Positions 17,888 to 26,810 of a stretch of DNA of 64,000 bases are shown in pieces. Source of the stretch: Leisingera aquaemixtae (lineage in GTDB: Bacteria; Pseudomonadota; Alphaproteobacteria; Rhodobacterales; Rhodobacteraceae). The number at the start of each line of letters is the position of its first letter. Within the stretch, counting starts at the first letter, position 1. The notes under the pieces are model-generated. The model had not been told where the DNA came from and did no database searches. It was given only the letters and a program-made list of their open reading frames with translations. The stretch spans positions 62,001-126,000 of the forward strand of contig NZ_JAHVJQ010000009.1 in NCBI RefSeq assembly GCF_019801145.1, in the 5' to 3' direction. The position numbers were made by a program, and so were the translations under genes.

Positions 17888-17938
17888 TTGCAAATCATTC
17901 GCAATTTCGTTGACAGTTGAGAATGATTTGCAATAACA
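17888..17938 (+). promoter_or_regulatory. sitABCD promoter with two Fur/Mur-like boxes
   Basis: TTGCAAATCATTC (17888-17900) and GAATGATTTGCAA (17921-17933) are exact inverted copies. Each sits in a near-perfect 7-1-7 palindrome of Fur/Mur type: 17889-17903 and 17918-17932. TTGACA at 17910-17915 is a candidate -35, with AATAAC/ATAACA around 17933-17938 as a -10, so the second box covers the promoter. Metal-loaded Mur or Fur binding would repress the operon. Confidence 0.8.
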
Positions 17939-17971
17939 GTGCCTCAGACACGCCTTCAAAGGGAGAATCGG

Positions 17972-18874
17972 ATGTTTCCGAAGTTGCTCAAGACCGTATC
18001 CGCAGCTGCCATCGCAGCGGTTGCTGCCAGCACTGCCATGGCAGAAGACAAGATGAAGGTTGTTACCACCTTCACCGTTCTGGCCGATATGGCGGCCAAT
18101 GTGGCAGGTGACGCGGCTGAGGTCGTCTCGGTCACCAAACCCGGCGCGGAGATCCACGGCTATGAGCCGACCCCGCGCGACATCGTCCGGGCGTCCGATG
18201 CCGACCTGATCCTGTGGAACGGCATGAACCTTGAGCTGTGGTTCGAGCAGTTCCTGTCTAACCTCGACGATGTGCCTTCCGTCACCCTGACCGACGGCAT
18301 CGACCCGATCCCGATCGCGGCCGGCTCCTATGAGGGCAAGCCGAACCCGCACGCCTGGATGGGCCTGGATAACGCACTGATCTATATCGACAACATCGTC
18401 GAGGCCTTTGCTGAGCATGACCCGGAAAACGCCGCGGTCTATGTCAAGAACGCAGGTGAATACAAAGACAAGCTGCGCGCCACCATCGAGCCGCTGCGCC
18501 GTTCCATCTCGGAAATTCCTGAGGACAAGCGCTGGCTGGTGACCTGCGAAGGCGCCTTCAGCTACCTGGCCCGCGATTTCGGCATGAAGGAGCTGTACCT
18601 GTGGCCGATGAACGCCGATCAGGTCGGCACCCCGCAGCAGGTGCGCGCAGTCATCGACGGCGTCCGTGCCAATGACATCCCGGTGGTGTTCTGCGAAAGC
18701 ACCGTGAACACTGCGCCGGCTGAACAGGTCGCCCGCGAAACCGGCGTGGCTTATGGCGGTGAGCTCTATGTCGACTCGCTCAGCGAGGCGGACGGCCCGG
18801 TGCCGACCTATCTGGATCTGCTCAAGGTCACTTCGCAGACGGTGGCCCGCGGGCTGACTGAAGTCACCAACTAA
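17972..18874 (+). CDS. sitA: Manganese/iron ABC transporter, substrate-binding protein SitA
   Basis: This 300-residue periplasmic metal-binding protein (cluster 9) starts at ATG 17972, 8 bases after GGGAG. Its signal peptide ends STAMAE. Metal ligands are visible: His in EIHGYEPT, His in NPHAWM, Glu in CEGAFSYL and Asp in YVDSLS. Glu in the third position is typical of Mn/Fe-type proteins rather than zinc-type ZnuA. It is the first gene of sitABCD, behind two Fur/Mur-like boxes, with a terminator-like hairpin after it that should lower transporter gene expression relative to the binding protein. Confidence 0.92.
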   Translation: MFPKLLKTVSAAAIAAVAASTAMAEDKMKVVTTFTVLADMAANVAGDAAEVVSVTKPGAEIHGYEPTPRDIVRASDADLILWNGMNLELWFEQFLSNLDDVPSVTLTDGIDPIPIAAGSYEGKPNPHAWMGLDNALIYIDNIVEAFAEHDPENAAVYVKNAGEYKDKLRATIEPLRRSISEIPEDKRWLVTCEGAFSYLARDFGMKELYLWPMNADQVGTPQQVRAVIDGVRANDIPVVFCESTVNTAPAEQVARETGVAYGGELYVDSLSEADGPVPTYLDLLKVTSQTVARGLTEVTN

Positions 18875-18899
18875 ACCTGCCCTTGTTTCATATCCCGAT

Positions 18900-18932
18900 G
18901 CCCCGCAGCAGATGTTGCGGGGCGTTTCATTT
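18900..18932 (+). terminator. Intercistronic attenuator hairpin between sitA and sitB
   Basis: GCCCCGCA (18900-18907) and TGCGGGGC (18916-18923) form an 8-bp stem, followed by GTTTCATTTC. The weak T-run suggests partial termination, giving more SitA than SitBCD. Confidence 0.65.
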
Positions 18933-18973
18933 CACAAAGCACAATTTCTGTGTGTAACTCTGCAGGACAGCCC

Positions 18974-19891
18974 ATGCTTGATGCCAGCGAGACCCACATC
19001 ATGAATACAAGCACCGCGCCTGTGGATGGCGGGATTGCCGCAAAGAATGTCACGGTGACCTATCGCAACGGCCATACCGCGCTGTGGGATGCCAGCTTTG
19101 GCATTCCCCGCGGCACGGTGACGGCACTGGTCGGGGTGAACGGCGCCGGCAAATCGACCCTGTTCAAGGCGATCATGGGGTTTGTCCCTGCGGCACAGGG
19201 CGAGATCCGCATCCTTGGCATGACAGTGAAGGATGCGCTGCGCAAGAACCTCGTGGCCTACGTTCCGCAGTCGGAGGAGGTCGACTGGGCCTTCCCGGTG
19301 CTGGTCGAGGACGTGGTGATGATGGGCCGCTACGGCCACATGGGCTTTCTGCGCCGCCCCAAGGCGGCCGATCACGAGGCTGTCGATCAGGCGCTGCGCC
19401 GGGTCAACATGCAAGACTTCCGCCACCGCCAGATCGGCGAGCTGTCCGGCGGCCAGCGCAAGCGGGTGTTCCTGGCTCGGGCGTTGGCGCAGGACGGGCA
19501 GGTGATCCTGCTGGACGAACCCTTCACCGGCGTTGATGTGAAGACCGAGGAGCAGATCATCGCCCTCTTGCGCGAACTGCGCGACGAGGGCCGGGTGATG
19601 CTGGTTTCCACCCACAATCTCGGCAGCGTGCCGGAGTTCTGCGACCGAACCGTGCTGGTGAAAGGGACTGTGCTTGGGTATGGCCCGACCGAGACCACCT
19701 TTACCCGCGAAAACCTGGAACACGCCTTCGGCGGCGTGCTGCGCCACTTCACCCTGGGCGGCGATGCCCTGCATGACGACGGCGATACCCGCGAAGTTAC
19801 CATCCTGACCGACGACGAGCGCCCGTTTGTCCAATACGGCGAAAAGACCCAGACAAGCGACAGCAAGGGCGAGGGCGGGGGCCAGCAATGA
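18974..19891 (+). CDS. sitB: Manganese/iron ABC transporter, ATPase SitB
   Basis: This 305-residue ABC ATPase has Walker A (GVNGAGKST), the ABC signature [15 protein letters not shown], Walker B (VILLDEPF) and a switch His (STHN). A polar tail of about 50 residues follows the ATPase core. ATG 18974 is chosen because AGGA lies 8 bases upstream; GTG at 18950 and ATG at 19001 are alternatives. It couples ATP hydrolysis to the SitC/SitD permease pair. The sitC start overlaps its stop. Confidence 0.92.
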   Translation: MLDASETHIMNTSTAPVDGGIAAKNVTVTYRNGHTALWDASFGIPRGTVTALVGVNGAGKSTLFKAIMGFVPAAQGEIRILGMTVKDALRKNLVAYVPQSEEVDWAFPVLVEDVVMMGRYGHMGFLRRPKAADHEAVDQALRRVNMQDFRHRQIGELSGGQRKRVFLARALAQDGQVILLDEPFTGVDVKTEEQIIALLRELRDEGRVMLVSTHNLGSVPEFCDRTVLVKGTVLGYGPTETTFTRENLEHAFGGVLRHFTLGGDALHDDGDTREVTILTDDERPFVQYGEKTQTSDSKGEGGGQQ

Positions 19892-20769
19892 TGGAATACC
19901 TGCTGGAACCGTTCACTTACGGCTACATGACAAACGCGATGTGGGTCTCGGCGCTGGTGGGCGGCGTCTGCGCCTTCCTGTCGGCTTATCTGATGCTCAA
20001 GGGCTGGTCGCTCATTGGCGATGCACTCTCCCATTCGGTGGTGCCCGGTGTGGCCGGCGCCTACATCCTGGGCCTGCCCTTTGCGCTGGGCGCCTTTATC
20101 GCGGGCGGGCTGGCGGCGGGGGCGATGCTGTTCCTGTCGGAACGATCCGGCCTCAAGGTCGATGTGATCATCGGTCTGATCTTCACCTCCTTCTTCGGGC
20201 TTGGCCTGTTCATCGTCTCGGTCAGTCCGATGTCCGTCTCGGTGCAGACCATCACCATGGGCAACATCCTGGCAATCACGCCGGAGGACACACTGCAGCT
20301 GGCCATCATCGGTTTTGTTTCGCTGGCGGTGCTGCTGGCGAAATGGAAAGACCTGATGGTCACCTTCTTTGACGAAAACCATGCCCGCACCATCGGGCTG
20401 CGGCCCGGCCTGCTGAAGGCCGTGTTCTTCGTGCTGCTGTCGGCCTCTGTGGTGGCGGCGATGCAAACCGTCGGCGCCTTTCTGGTAATTGCCATGGTGG
20501 TGACGCCCGGGGCGACCGCCTATCTGCTCTGCGACCGCTTCCCGCGGCTGATCATGGTCTCGGTGCTGATTGGCGCCCTCACCAGTTTCTTTGGCGCCTA
20601 TGCCAGCTATTTTCTGGACGGTGCTACCGGCGGCATCATTGTGACGCTGCAGACTCTGATCTTCCTTTTGGTCTTTGTCTTTGCCCCGAAACACGGGCTA
20701 CTGGCCGCCAAGCGCAAGGCCCGCGAAGCGCTGAAGCGCGGCCCCGTTGCACAAGGAAGGGCTGCGTGA
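19888..20769 (+). CDS. sitC: Manganese/iron ABC transporter, permease SitC
   Basis: This 293-residue ABC-3 family permease has about eight or nine hydrophobic segments. [19 protein letters not shown] and [18 protein letters not shown] are family signatures. It overlaps sitB by four bases and sitD by one to four bases. It forms the membrane channel with SitD. The C-terminal 25 residues are basic and cytoplasmic by the positive-inside rule. Confidence 0.92.
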   Translation: MMEYLLEPFTYGYMTNAMWVSALVGGVCAFLSAYLMLKGWSLIGDALSHSVVPGVAGAYILGLPFALGAFIAGGLAAGAMLFLSERSGLKVDVIIGLIFTSFFGLGLFIVSVSPMSVSVQTITMGNILAITPEDTLQLAIIGFVSLAVLLAKWKDLMVTFFDENHARTIGLRPGLLKAVFFVLLSASVVAAMQTVGAFLVIAMVVTPGATAYLLCDRFPRLIMVSVLIGALTSFFGAYASYFLDGATGGIIVTLQTLIFLLVFVFAPKHGLLAAKRKAREALKRGPVAQGRAA

Positions 20770-21629
20770 TGGATATCGATACGCTGCTGATGCCGTTCCA
20801 GTTTGCGTTCATGCAGAACGCTTTCCTGATCTCCTTGATCGTTTCTGTGCCAACGGCGCTCTTGTCCTGTTTCCTGGTGATGAAAGGCTGGGCGCTGATG
20901 GGGGATGCGGTCAGCCATGCGGTGCTGCCGGGAATTGTGCTGGCCTATATCGTGGGGTTGCCGCTGATCATCGGGGCCTTTGCCGCCGGTATGCTCTGCG
21001 CCGTTGCCACTGGCTTCCTGTCCGGCAATAGCCGGGTCAAGCAGGACACCGTAATGGGGGTGGTATTCTCTGGCATGTTCGGGCTCGGCATCGTGCTCTA
21101 TGTTTCGGTGGAGACCAACGCCCACCTGGATCACATCCTGTTCGGCAACATGCTGGGGGTGGAGCCGGATGAACTGTGGACCGCGGGCATCATCTCACTG
21201 GCGGTCGGGGCAGCCCTGGTGCTGAAATGGAAGGACCTGCTGCTGCACAGCTTCGATCCTGCGCAGGCGCAGGCCTCGGGCCTGCCGGTCACGGCGCTGC
21301 ACTACGGTCTGCTGGCGGCCTTGTCGCTGACCATCGTGGCAACCCTGTCGGCTGCTGGGCTGATCCTCGCCATCGGGTTGCTGATTGCGCCGGGGGCGAT
21401 TGCCTTCCTGGTGGTGCGTAAGTTCAGCACCATGCTGTGGGTCTCGGTTCTGGTCTGTATGTTCTCGATGCTGGCGGGCACATATGCCAGCTTCTTCCTC
21501 GACAGCGCCCCGGCGCCGACCATCGTGCTGATCCTGACCGCGCTGTTCATCATCGCTTTCGTGCGCCGGCTGTACCTGACCCGCAAGACCTCGATGCAGC
21601 GGGCTCGCGGCACAACCGGCGCCGTGTGA
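20769..21629 (+). CDS. sitD: Manganese/iron ABC transporter, permease SitD
   Basis: This 286-residue ABC-3 permease is a paralogue of SitC. GDAVSHAVLPGIVLAYIVG and GLLIAPGAIAFLVV match the same signatures. ATG 20769 uses the TGATG overlap with the sitC stop; a GTG immediately before it is the alternative. It is the last gene of the operon. Its stop codon lies in a perfect palindrome shared with the stop of the converging lysR gene. Confidence 0.92.
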   Translation: MDIDTLLMPFQFAFMQNAFLISLIVSVPTALLSCFLVMKGWALMGDAVSHAVLPGIVLAYIVGLPLIIGAFAAGMLCAVATGFLSGNSRVKQDTVMGVVFSGMFGLGIVLYVSVETNAHLDHILFGNMLGVEPDELWTAGIISLAVGAALVLKWKDLLLHSFDPAQAQASGLPVTALHYGLLAALSLTIVATLSAAGLILAIGLLIAPGAIAFLVVRKFSTMLWVSVLVCMFSMLAGTYASFFLDSAPAPTIVLILTALFIIAFVRRLYLTRKTSMQRARGTTGAV

Positions 21630-21638
21630 ATCACACGG
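21622..21638. other. Palindrome holding both stop codons of sitD and the LysR gene
   Basis: CCGTGTGAATCACACGG is a perfect 8-1-8 palindrome. The sitD TGA is at 21627-21629 and the lysR TGA (as TCA) at 21631-21633, one base apart. It may work as a compact bidirectional transcript end, although no T-run flanks it. Confidence 0.6.
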
Positions 21639-22545
21639 TTCCGGGCTTCGCCATCTCCAGCAGCCACTGCCGCACCAGTTCCGCGTTGGGGACCAGATCC
21701 TGAGTCTTTGACCACACCAGATAGAACCCCGATCCGGTGGTCCAGGACCACTCCTTGCGCGCCGCCAGCAGCCCCTGTTTGATCAGTGGCTCCGTCACAT
21801 GCTGCCAGCCGAATGCAAAGCCTTCACCCGCAATCGCCGCCTGCAGCACCAGCGCATAATCGTTTAGGCGCATGCCCGCGGCGGGCGGGCGGCCGGTGAC
21901 CCCAAAGTGCTCGAACCACTGCTGCCACCTGGGGCGCTCCCGGATCGGTTCCTCCAGATGGATCAGCCGCTCGTGCAGCAGGTTCGGCACCGTCGCCAGA
22001 TTGACTGCCGAGGCCATCACCCGCGGGCTGGCCACCGGAAAGATCACCTCCGGCGCAATCAGCACCGAATGGCAGTCCGGCCAGGTACCGTCGCCGCGTC
22101 GCACCGCCAGCGAAATGCCTTCTGTATTGATATCCGGTTCACGGTCGGAGCTTTGCAGCCGCAGGTCGATATCGGGGTGCGCCTCATGCAACTGGGCCAG
22201 TCTTGGCATCACCCAGTAGTATGCAAAAGCAGAGGAGCAGTTGAGCGTCACATGGTCATTGCGCCCGAACTGCCGCACGGCCTTGGCAGAGGACAGGATG
22301 TCCCCAAGCGCCTTGGAGACATCGGTGTAAAGCCGCATTCCAGCCCCGGTCAGTTCCACCTTGCGGTGGCCGCGGCGGAATAAAATAACGCCCAAAGACG
22401 CTTCCATCTGCTTGATCGCCGCACTGACGGCAGGCTGCTGAACGTTCAGTTCTTCTGATGCACGGGTGAAAGAGCCGTGCCTGGCGGCGGCTTCAAACAC
22501 GATCAGGTGGCGGGGGCTGGTGAGGAGTTTCCACAGTTCTTGCAT
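21631..22545 (-). CDS. LysR-family regulator (GcvA-like)
   Basis: This 304-residue LysR regulator has an N-terminal winged helix-turn-helix (about residues 9-68, with FEAAARHGSFTRASEELNVQQPAVSAAIKQME) and a two-lobed effector domain. The type resembles GcvA. It is divergent from the MttB-family gene with 94 bases between starts, the usual arrangement for a LysR regulator and its target, so it probably controls methylated-amine catabolism. The effector is unknown. Confidence 0.88.
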   Translation of the reverse strand: MQELWKLLTSPRHLIVFEAAARHGSFTRASEELNVQQPAVSAAIKQMEASLGVILFRRGHRKVELTGAGMRLYTDVSKALGDILSSAKAVRQFGRNDHVTLNCSSAFAYYWVMPRLAQLHEAHPDIDLRLQSSDREPDINTEGISLAVRRGDGTWPDCHSVLIAPEVIFPVASPRVMASAVNLATVPNLLHERLIHLEEPIRERPRWQQWFEHFGVTGRPPAAGMRLNDYALVLQAAIAGEGFAFGWQHVTEPLIKQGLLAARKEWSWTTGSGFYLVWSKTQDLVPNAELVRQWLLEMAKPGTV

Positions 22546-22639
22546 AACTGTGAATTATCCAAATCATCAGAATTTTCAACCGTCACAACGTCAGCGCCGG
22601 GTCTTATTGTTCCGCAACGCCTGAAGATTGGAGAGCCCA
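22546..22639. promoter_or_regulatory. Divergent control region lysR / mttB-like
   Basis: This 94-base AT-rich stretch must hold both promoters. TGTGA near 22549 and TCACA near 22583 form an interrupted inverted repeat. Several T-n11-A matches exist, as expected for a LysR site, but none stands out. The mttB-like ribosome site GGAGAG is at its right end. Confidence 0.4.
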
Positions 22640-24160
22640 ATGGCCCGACGTGCGCGCGCATCCCGCGACAGAAACACTGCCCCCGCCGGCGCTCCGGCTT
22701 CGCCCTGGATCCGGCGTTCGCTGCCGTTCTTTGACGTGCTGGACGAGGAAAAGCTGGTTCGGCTGGAGGCCCAGGTCGACTGGATTTTCGAGGAGGTTGG
22801 CATCGCCTTCCGCGACGATCCGGAGGCGCTGCGCATCTGGAAAGAGGCCGGGGCAAAGATTGATGGTGACACGATCCGCGCCGATGCGCAGTGGATCCGC
22901 GCCCTGTGCGCCAAGGCGCCGCGCGAGTTCACCCAACTGGCCCGCAACCCGGCGCGGTCGGTCACCATCGGCGGCACCAATCAGGTGTTCGCCCCGATCT
23001 ACGGCGCGCCGTTTGTGCGTGATCTGGAAGGCGGGCGGCGTTATGGCGACATGGAGAGCTTCGAGAAGCTGGTGAAGCTCACCTACATGCATCCGAACCT
23101 GCATCACGGCGGGTTCGTGATCTGCGAGCCCTGCGATGTGCCGGTCTCCAAGCGCCATTTCGATATGCTCTATGCCCATATGACACTGAGCGACAAACCG
23201 CATTTGGGCGCCATCACCGAGATGAGCCGGGCGCAGGACAGCGTCGATATGGCTGAGATCGTCTTTGGCAAGGATGTCATGGACAATAACTGCGTGATCA
23301 TGGGCAATGTGAACACCAATTCGCCGCTCTTGGTCGACAAGGTGGTGACCGAGGCGATCCGCACCTATTCCGCCCGCGGGCAGGGAATTATCGTTGTGCC
23401 GTTTATCCTTACGGGTGCGATGGGGCCGGTTTCCACCGCGGCATCAGTGGCACAGGCGATGGCGGAGGCGATGATGGTCTGCGCCTTTACCCAGATCGTC
23501 CGTCCGGGTGCGCCCTTTGTGCTGGGCAACTTCCTGTCGTCTATGTCGCTGAAGTCCGGCGCGCCGACATTCGGGATGCCGGAGCCGGTGATTTCCAACT
23601 ACGCCATCGGCCAACTAGCCCGCCGGGCCGGGTTGCCCTTGCGCTGCGGCGGATCTCTGACCGCGTCCAAGATCGAGGATGCGCAGGCTGCCTATGAGAG
23701 TGCCGACTCGATGCATTCCACTATGCTGGCCGGCGCCAACTATGTGCTGCATTCGGCGGGCTGGCTGGAGGGCGGGCTGTGCACCGGGTTCGAGAAGCTG
23801 ATCATGGATGCGGACCGGCTGGGCTCCTACCAGAAAGTGCTGAGCCAAGGGCTGGATACCAGCGACGAGGCCTTTGCCCGCGATGCCTATGGTGAGGTGG
23901 AGCCGGGTGGGCATTTCCTGGGCTCTGCCCACACCATGCGCAATTACCAGACCGCGTTTTATGAGCCCAAGCTGAGCGACAGCGAAAACGTCGAAAGCTG
24001 GGAAGAAGGCGGCTCCAAGGACATGCGCCAGCGCGCCTATGAACGCTGGAACCAGATGCTGAACGAGTATCAGGCGCCGCCGATGGATGAGGCGGTGAAG
24101 GAGGAACTGGCCGCCTATGTCGCCCGCCGCAAGGAGGAGATCCCGGATGCGTGGTACTGA
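22640..24160 (+). CDS. Trimethylamine methyltransferase (MttB) family protein, non-pyrrolysine
   Basis: This 506-residue member of the MttB superfamily starts at ATG 22640 behind GGAGAG; an in-frame ATG at 22628 is less likely. It reads through without an internal TAG, so it is a non-pyrrolysine type. Such proteins demethylate quaternary amines such as glycine betaine or related compounds, passing methyl to a corrinoid protein. GSLTASKIEDAQAAYES is a visible family signature. The next gene is a THF-linked FAD demethylase, and a LysR gene is divergent. No corrinoid protein or reactivase is in the window. The substrate is undetermined. Confidence 0.87.
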   Translation: MARRARASRDRNTAPAGAPASPWIRRSLPFFDVLDEEKLVRLEAQVDWIFEEVGIAFRDDPEALRIWKEAGAKIDGDTIRADAQWIRALCAKAPREFTQLARNPARSVTIGGTNQVFAPIYGAPFVRDLEGGRRYGDMESFEKLVKLTYMHPNLHHGGFVICEPCDVPVSKRHFDMLYAHMTLSDKPHLGAITEMSRAQDSVDMAEIVFGKDVMDNNCVIMGNVNTNSPLLVDKVVTEAIRTYSARGQGIIVVPFILTGAMGPVSTAASVAQAMAEAMMVCAFTQIVRPGAPFVLGNFLSSMSLKSGAPTFGMPEPVISNYAIGQLARRAGLPLRCGGSLTASKIEDAQAAYESADSMHSTMLAGANYVLHSAGWLEGGLCTGFEKLIMDADRLGSYQKVLSQGLDTSDEAFARDAYGEVEPGGHFLGSAHTMRNYQTAFYEPKLSDSENVESWEEGGSKDMRQRAYERWNQMLNEYQAPPMDEAVKEELAAYVARRKEEIPDAWY

Positions 24161-24224
24161 GTTAACCCTTTCTTCACGCATAAGTTCAGCTGATGCAGGG
24201 AGGGGCGGTCTGACCCGGCACCGC

Positions 24225-24268
24225 CTGTGCACCCCCTGTACACCACTTGTGCACCCCCTGGGTGCCGT
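24225..24268 (+). repeat. Three to four 11-bp direct repeats upstream of the demethylase gene
   Basis: CTGTGCACCCC (24225-24235), CTGTACACCAC (24236-24246) and TTGTGCACCCC (24247-24257) stand head to tail, followed by the weaker CTGGGTGCCGT (24258-24268). An 11-bp period is close to one helical turn, so proteins bound to each would sit on one face. They lie 45-88 bases before ATG 24313. Confidence 0.7.
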
Positions 24269-24312
24269 TTGCCGCAATTCCCGCCTTTTGCCCCAGATCT
24301 GAGGACAAACCC

Positions 24313-26787
24313 ATGTCAGACAATTTTGCCCAATCGACGCTCAACATCCACAAGGAGGAGAGCACCGGAGACAAGAAGCTACCGAGCCACGCAAAGGCGG
24401 TTATCATCGGCGGCGGTGTGGTTGGCTGCTCGATCCTGTTCCACCTGGCCAAGTTCGGCTGGAAGGACGTGGTCCTGCTGGAGCGCGACGAGCTGACCTC
24501 CGGCTCCTCCTGGCACGCGGCGGGGCAGATCCATACGATCTCCTCGGACCCGAATATCTCGCGCCTGCAAAGCTATACCATCGACCTCTATAAGGAGATC
24601 GAGGAGACCTCGGGCCATTCGGTTGGCCTGCATATCACCGGCGGGTTCTATCTGGCGTCGAACAAGACCTGGTATGACTACCTGAAGCGGGAACGTTCGA
24701 AAGCGCGCTACATGGGGCTGAACCAGGAGTTCATCAGCCCCAAGGAAGTGGCCGAGCGCCACCCGCTGATCGATCCGAAACATTACCACGCGGCGCTGTG
24801 GGATGATCAGGACGGTGATCTGGACCCGTCGGGCGCGACTTATGCCTTTGCGAAGTCGGCCAAGGTGCACGGGGCGCAGTATTTCACCCATACGCCCGTA
24901 ACCGCGACCACCCAGCGCCCGGACGGCAGCTGGGATGTGACCACCCCGCGCGGTGTGATCAATGCCGAGCATATCGTGAACTGCGGCGGGTTGTGGGCGC
25001 GGGAAGTCGGCCACATGCAGGGCATCAACCTGCCGGTGCAGCCGATGGAGCACCACTATCTGATCACCGACAAGATCGACGCGGTCGCCAACCACCCGAC
25101 CCGTCTGCCGGCCGGCATCGACTATGAGGCCAACATCTATTTCCGGCAGGAACGGCAGGGGATGCTGCTGGGCACCTATGAGCCGAAGGGCACCCCGTGG
25201 AAGGTGGGCGGCACGCCTTGGGATTTCGGGCATGAGCTGCTGCAGCCTGATCTGGACCGGATTGCCGACCGTCTGGAGATGTCGTTTGAGCGTATCCCGG
25301 CCATCGGCGAGGCGGGCATCAAGGACATGATCAATGGGCCCTTCACCTTCGGCCCCGACGGCAACCCGATGATCGGCCCGGTGCCGGGCATGAAGAACTA
25401 CTGGTGCGCCGTGGGCGTGATGGCGGGCTTCTGCCAGGGCGGCGGCGTGGGCCTGACCATGGCGGAGTGGATGATCGACGGTGAGCCGTCCATCGACGTC
25501 TGGGCGATGGATGTGGCGCGCTTTGGCGAGTTTGCGACCCCCGACTGGGGCACTGTGAAGTCGACCGAGAACTATGAGCGCCGGTTTGTGATGACCTTCC
25601 CGAACGAGACCTTGCCGAAGGGGAGGATGCAGAAGACCACCGCGCTCTATGACCGGCTGGTCGCCAAGGGCGCGCGCATGGGCCAGGGCTTTGGCCTGGA
25701 GAACGCGCTGTGGTTTGCCGACGGACCGGAAGACGCCCATGAAGAGCCGACCTTTGAGCGCAACCGTTCGCACGATTACGTGGCGCGTGAGGTCAAGGCC
25801 GTGCGCGAAGCCGTCGGCGGCATCGAAGTTGCCAACTTTGCCAAGCATGAGTTCAAGGGTGCGGGCGCGCGCGCCTATCTGGACCACGTGCTGGCGGGCT
25901 ATGTGCCCAAACCGGGCCGCCTGACGCTGACGCCGATGCTGACGCCCAAGGGCAAGCTTTACGGCGATCTGACCGTGGCCTGCCTGGGGGAGGATCACTT
26001 TATGCTGTTTGGCTCCGGCGCGATGCAGGAGGCGCACCGCCGCTGGTTCGAAAAGGACCTGCCCGCGGATGTGTCATATCAGAACGTTTCCGACGACTGG
26101 CACGGGATTGCCCTGTCCGGCCCGAAATCGCGGCAGCTGCTGCAGCGGATCACCCGCGAGGATGTATCGGGCGAGGCGTTCAAGTTCCGCGACCTGCGCC
26201 AGACATTCGTGGGCGGCGTGCCGGTGATCCTGAACCGGATCAGCTTCTCGGGTGAGCTGGGATACGAGATCTACTGCAAGCCGCAGTACCTGCTGCGCCT
26301 GGCGGAGGCGATCGAGGAGGCGGGCGCCGATCTGGGCTACCGCTGGTACGGGGCACGGGCGCTGATGTCGATGCGGCTGGAAAAGGGCTGGGGTGTCTGG
26401 ACGCTGGACTTCCGCCCCGATTTCGACGCGGCGGAAAGCGGCATGGATGTCTTCATCAACTGGAAGAAGGATTTCGTCGGCAAGGAAGCGGCGCTGCAGG
26501 CCCGCGAGGCCGGCCCGAGCCGCAAGCTGGTCACCATGACCATCGACGTGGACGGCATTGATGTCTCCAACGACGAGGCGATCCTGAAGGACGGCAAGGC
26601 CGTTGGCTACATCTCCTCCGGCGGCTATGCGCATCACGCACAGGCGTCGATGGCGATGGGCTATGTCTCGGCAGAGCACGCCGCGGCCGGCACCAGGCTG
26701 CAGGTCGAGATCCTGGGCGAGATGTATGATGCGGAAGTGCTGGGCGCGCCGATCTATGACGCCAACGGCGCCAACATGCGCGCCTGA
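24313..26787 (+). CDS. FAD-dependent, THF-linked N-demethylase (dimethylglycine/sarcosine dehydrogenase family)
   Basis: This 824-residue protein starts at ATG 24313 (M-S-D-N-F). An N-terminal FAD domain has the dinucleotide motif IGGGVVGCSILFHLAKFG and the SSWHAAGQIH stretch, where the His is the usual covalent FAD attachment site. A FAO-type linker and a C-terminal GcvT-like folate domain follow (about residues 420-820, with GELGYEIYCKPQYL). It should oxidise an N-methyl group and pass formaldehyde to tetrahydrofolate. It follows the MttB-like gene after 152 bases containing the 11-bp repeats. The exact methylamine substrate cannot be read from sequence. Confidence 0.9.
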   Translation: MSDNFAQSTLNIHKEESTGDKKLPSHAKAVIIGGGVVGCSILFHLAKFGWKDVVLLERDELTSGSSWHAAGQIHTISSDPNISRLQSYTIDLYKEIEETSGHSVGLHITGGFYLASNKTWYDYLKRERSKARYMGLNQEFISPKEVAERHPLIDPKHYHAALWDDQDGDLDPSGATYAFAKSAKVHGAQYFTHTPVTATTQRPDGSWDVTTPRGVINAEHIVNCGGLWAREVGHMQGINLPVQPMEHHYLITDKIDAVANHPTRLPAGIDYEANIYFRQERQGMLLGTYEPKGTPWKVGGTPWDFGHELLQPDLDRIADRLEMSFERIPAIGEAGIKDMINGPFTFGPDGNPMIGPVPGMKNYWCAVGVMAGFCQGGGVGLTMAEWMIDGEPSIDVWAMDVARFGEFATPDWGTVKSTENYERRFVMTFPNETLPKGRMQKTTALYDRLVAKGARMGQGFGLENALWFADGPEDAHEEPTFERNRSHDYVAREVKAVREAVGGIEVANFAKHEFKGAGARAYLDHVLAGYVPKPGRLTLTPMLTPKGKLYGDLTVACLGEDHFMLFGSGAMQEAHRRWFEKDLPADVSYQNVSDDWHGIALSGPKSRQLLQRITREDVSGEAFKFRDLRQTFVGGVPVILNRISFSGELGYEIYCKPQYLLRLAEAIEEAGADLGYRWYGARALMSMRLEKGWGVWTLDFRPDFDAAESGMDVFINWKKDFVGKEAALQAREAGPSRKLVTMTIDVDGIDVSNDEAILKDGKAVGYISSGGYAHHAQASMAMGYVSAEHAAAGTRLQVEILGEMYDAEVLGAPIYDANGANMRA

Positions 26788-26810
26788 TCCAAGCCGGGGG
26801 AGTTGACATC

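Noticed and set aside
21622-21638. Strong rho-independent terminator at the sitD/lysR junction
   Set aside because: The stem is perfect but no T-run follows on either strand, so it is listed only as a palindrome with possible roles.
22640-24160. Possible pyrrolysine-containing MttB
   Set aside because: The frame has no internal TAG and gives a full-length protein, so it is a non-pyrrolysine homologue.
24226-24260. CRISPR-like array
   Set aside because: The 11-bp repeats have no spacers and no cas genes are near.
24379-26037. A 552-codon open frame opposite the demethylase gene
   Set aside because: It is antisense to a clear FAD/GcvT-domain gene and has no recognisable domain.
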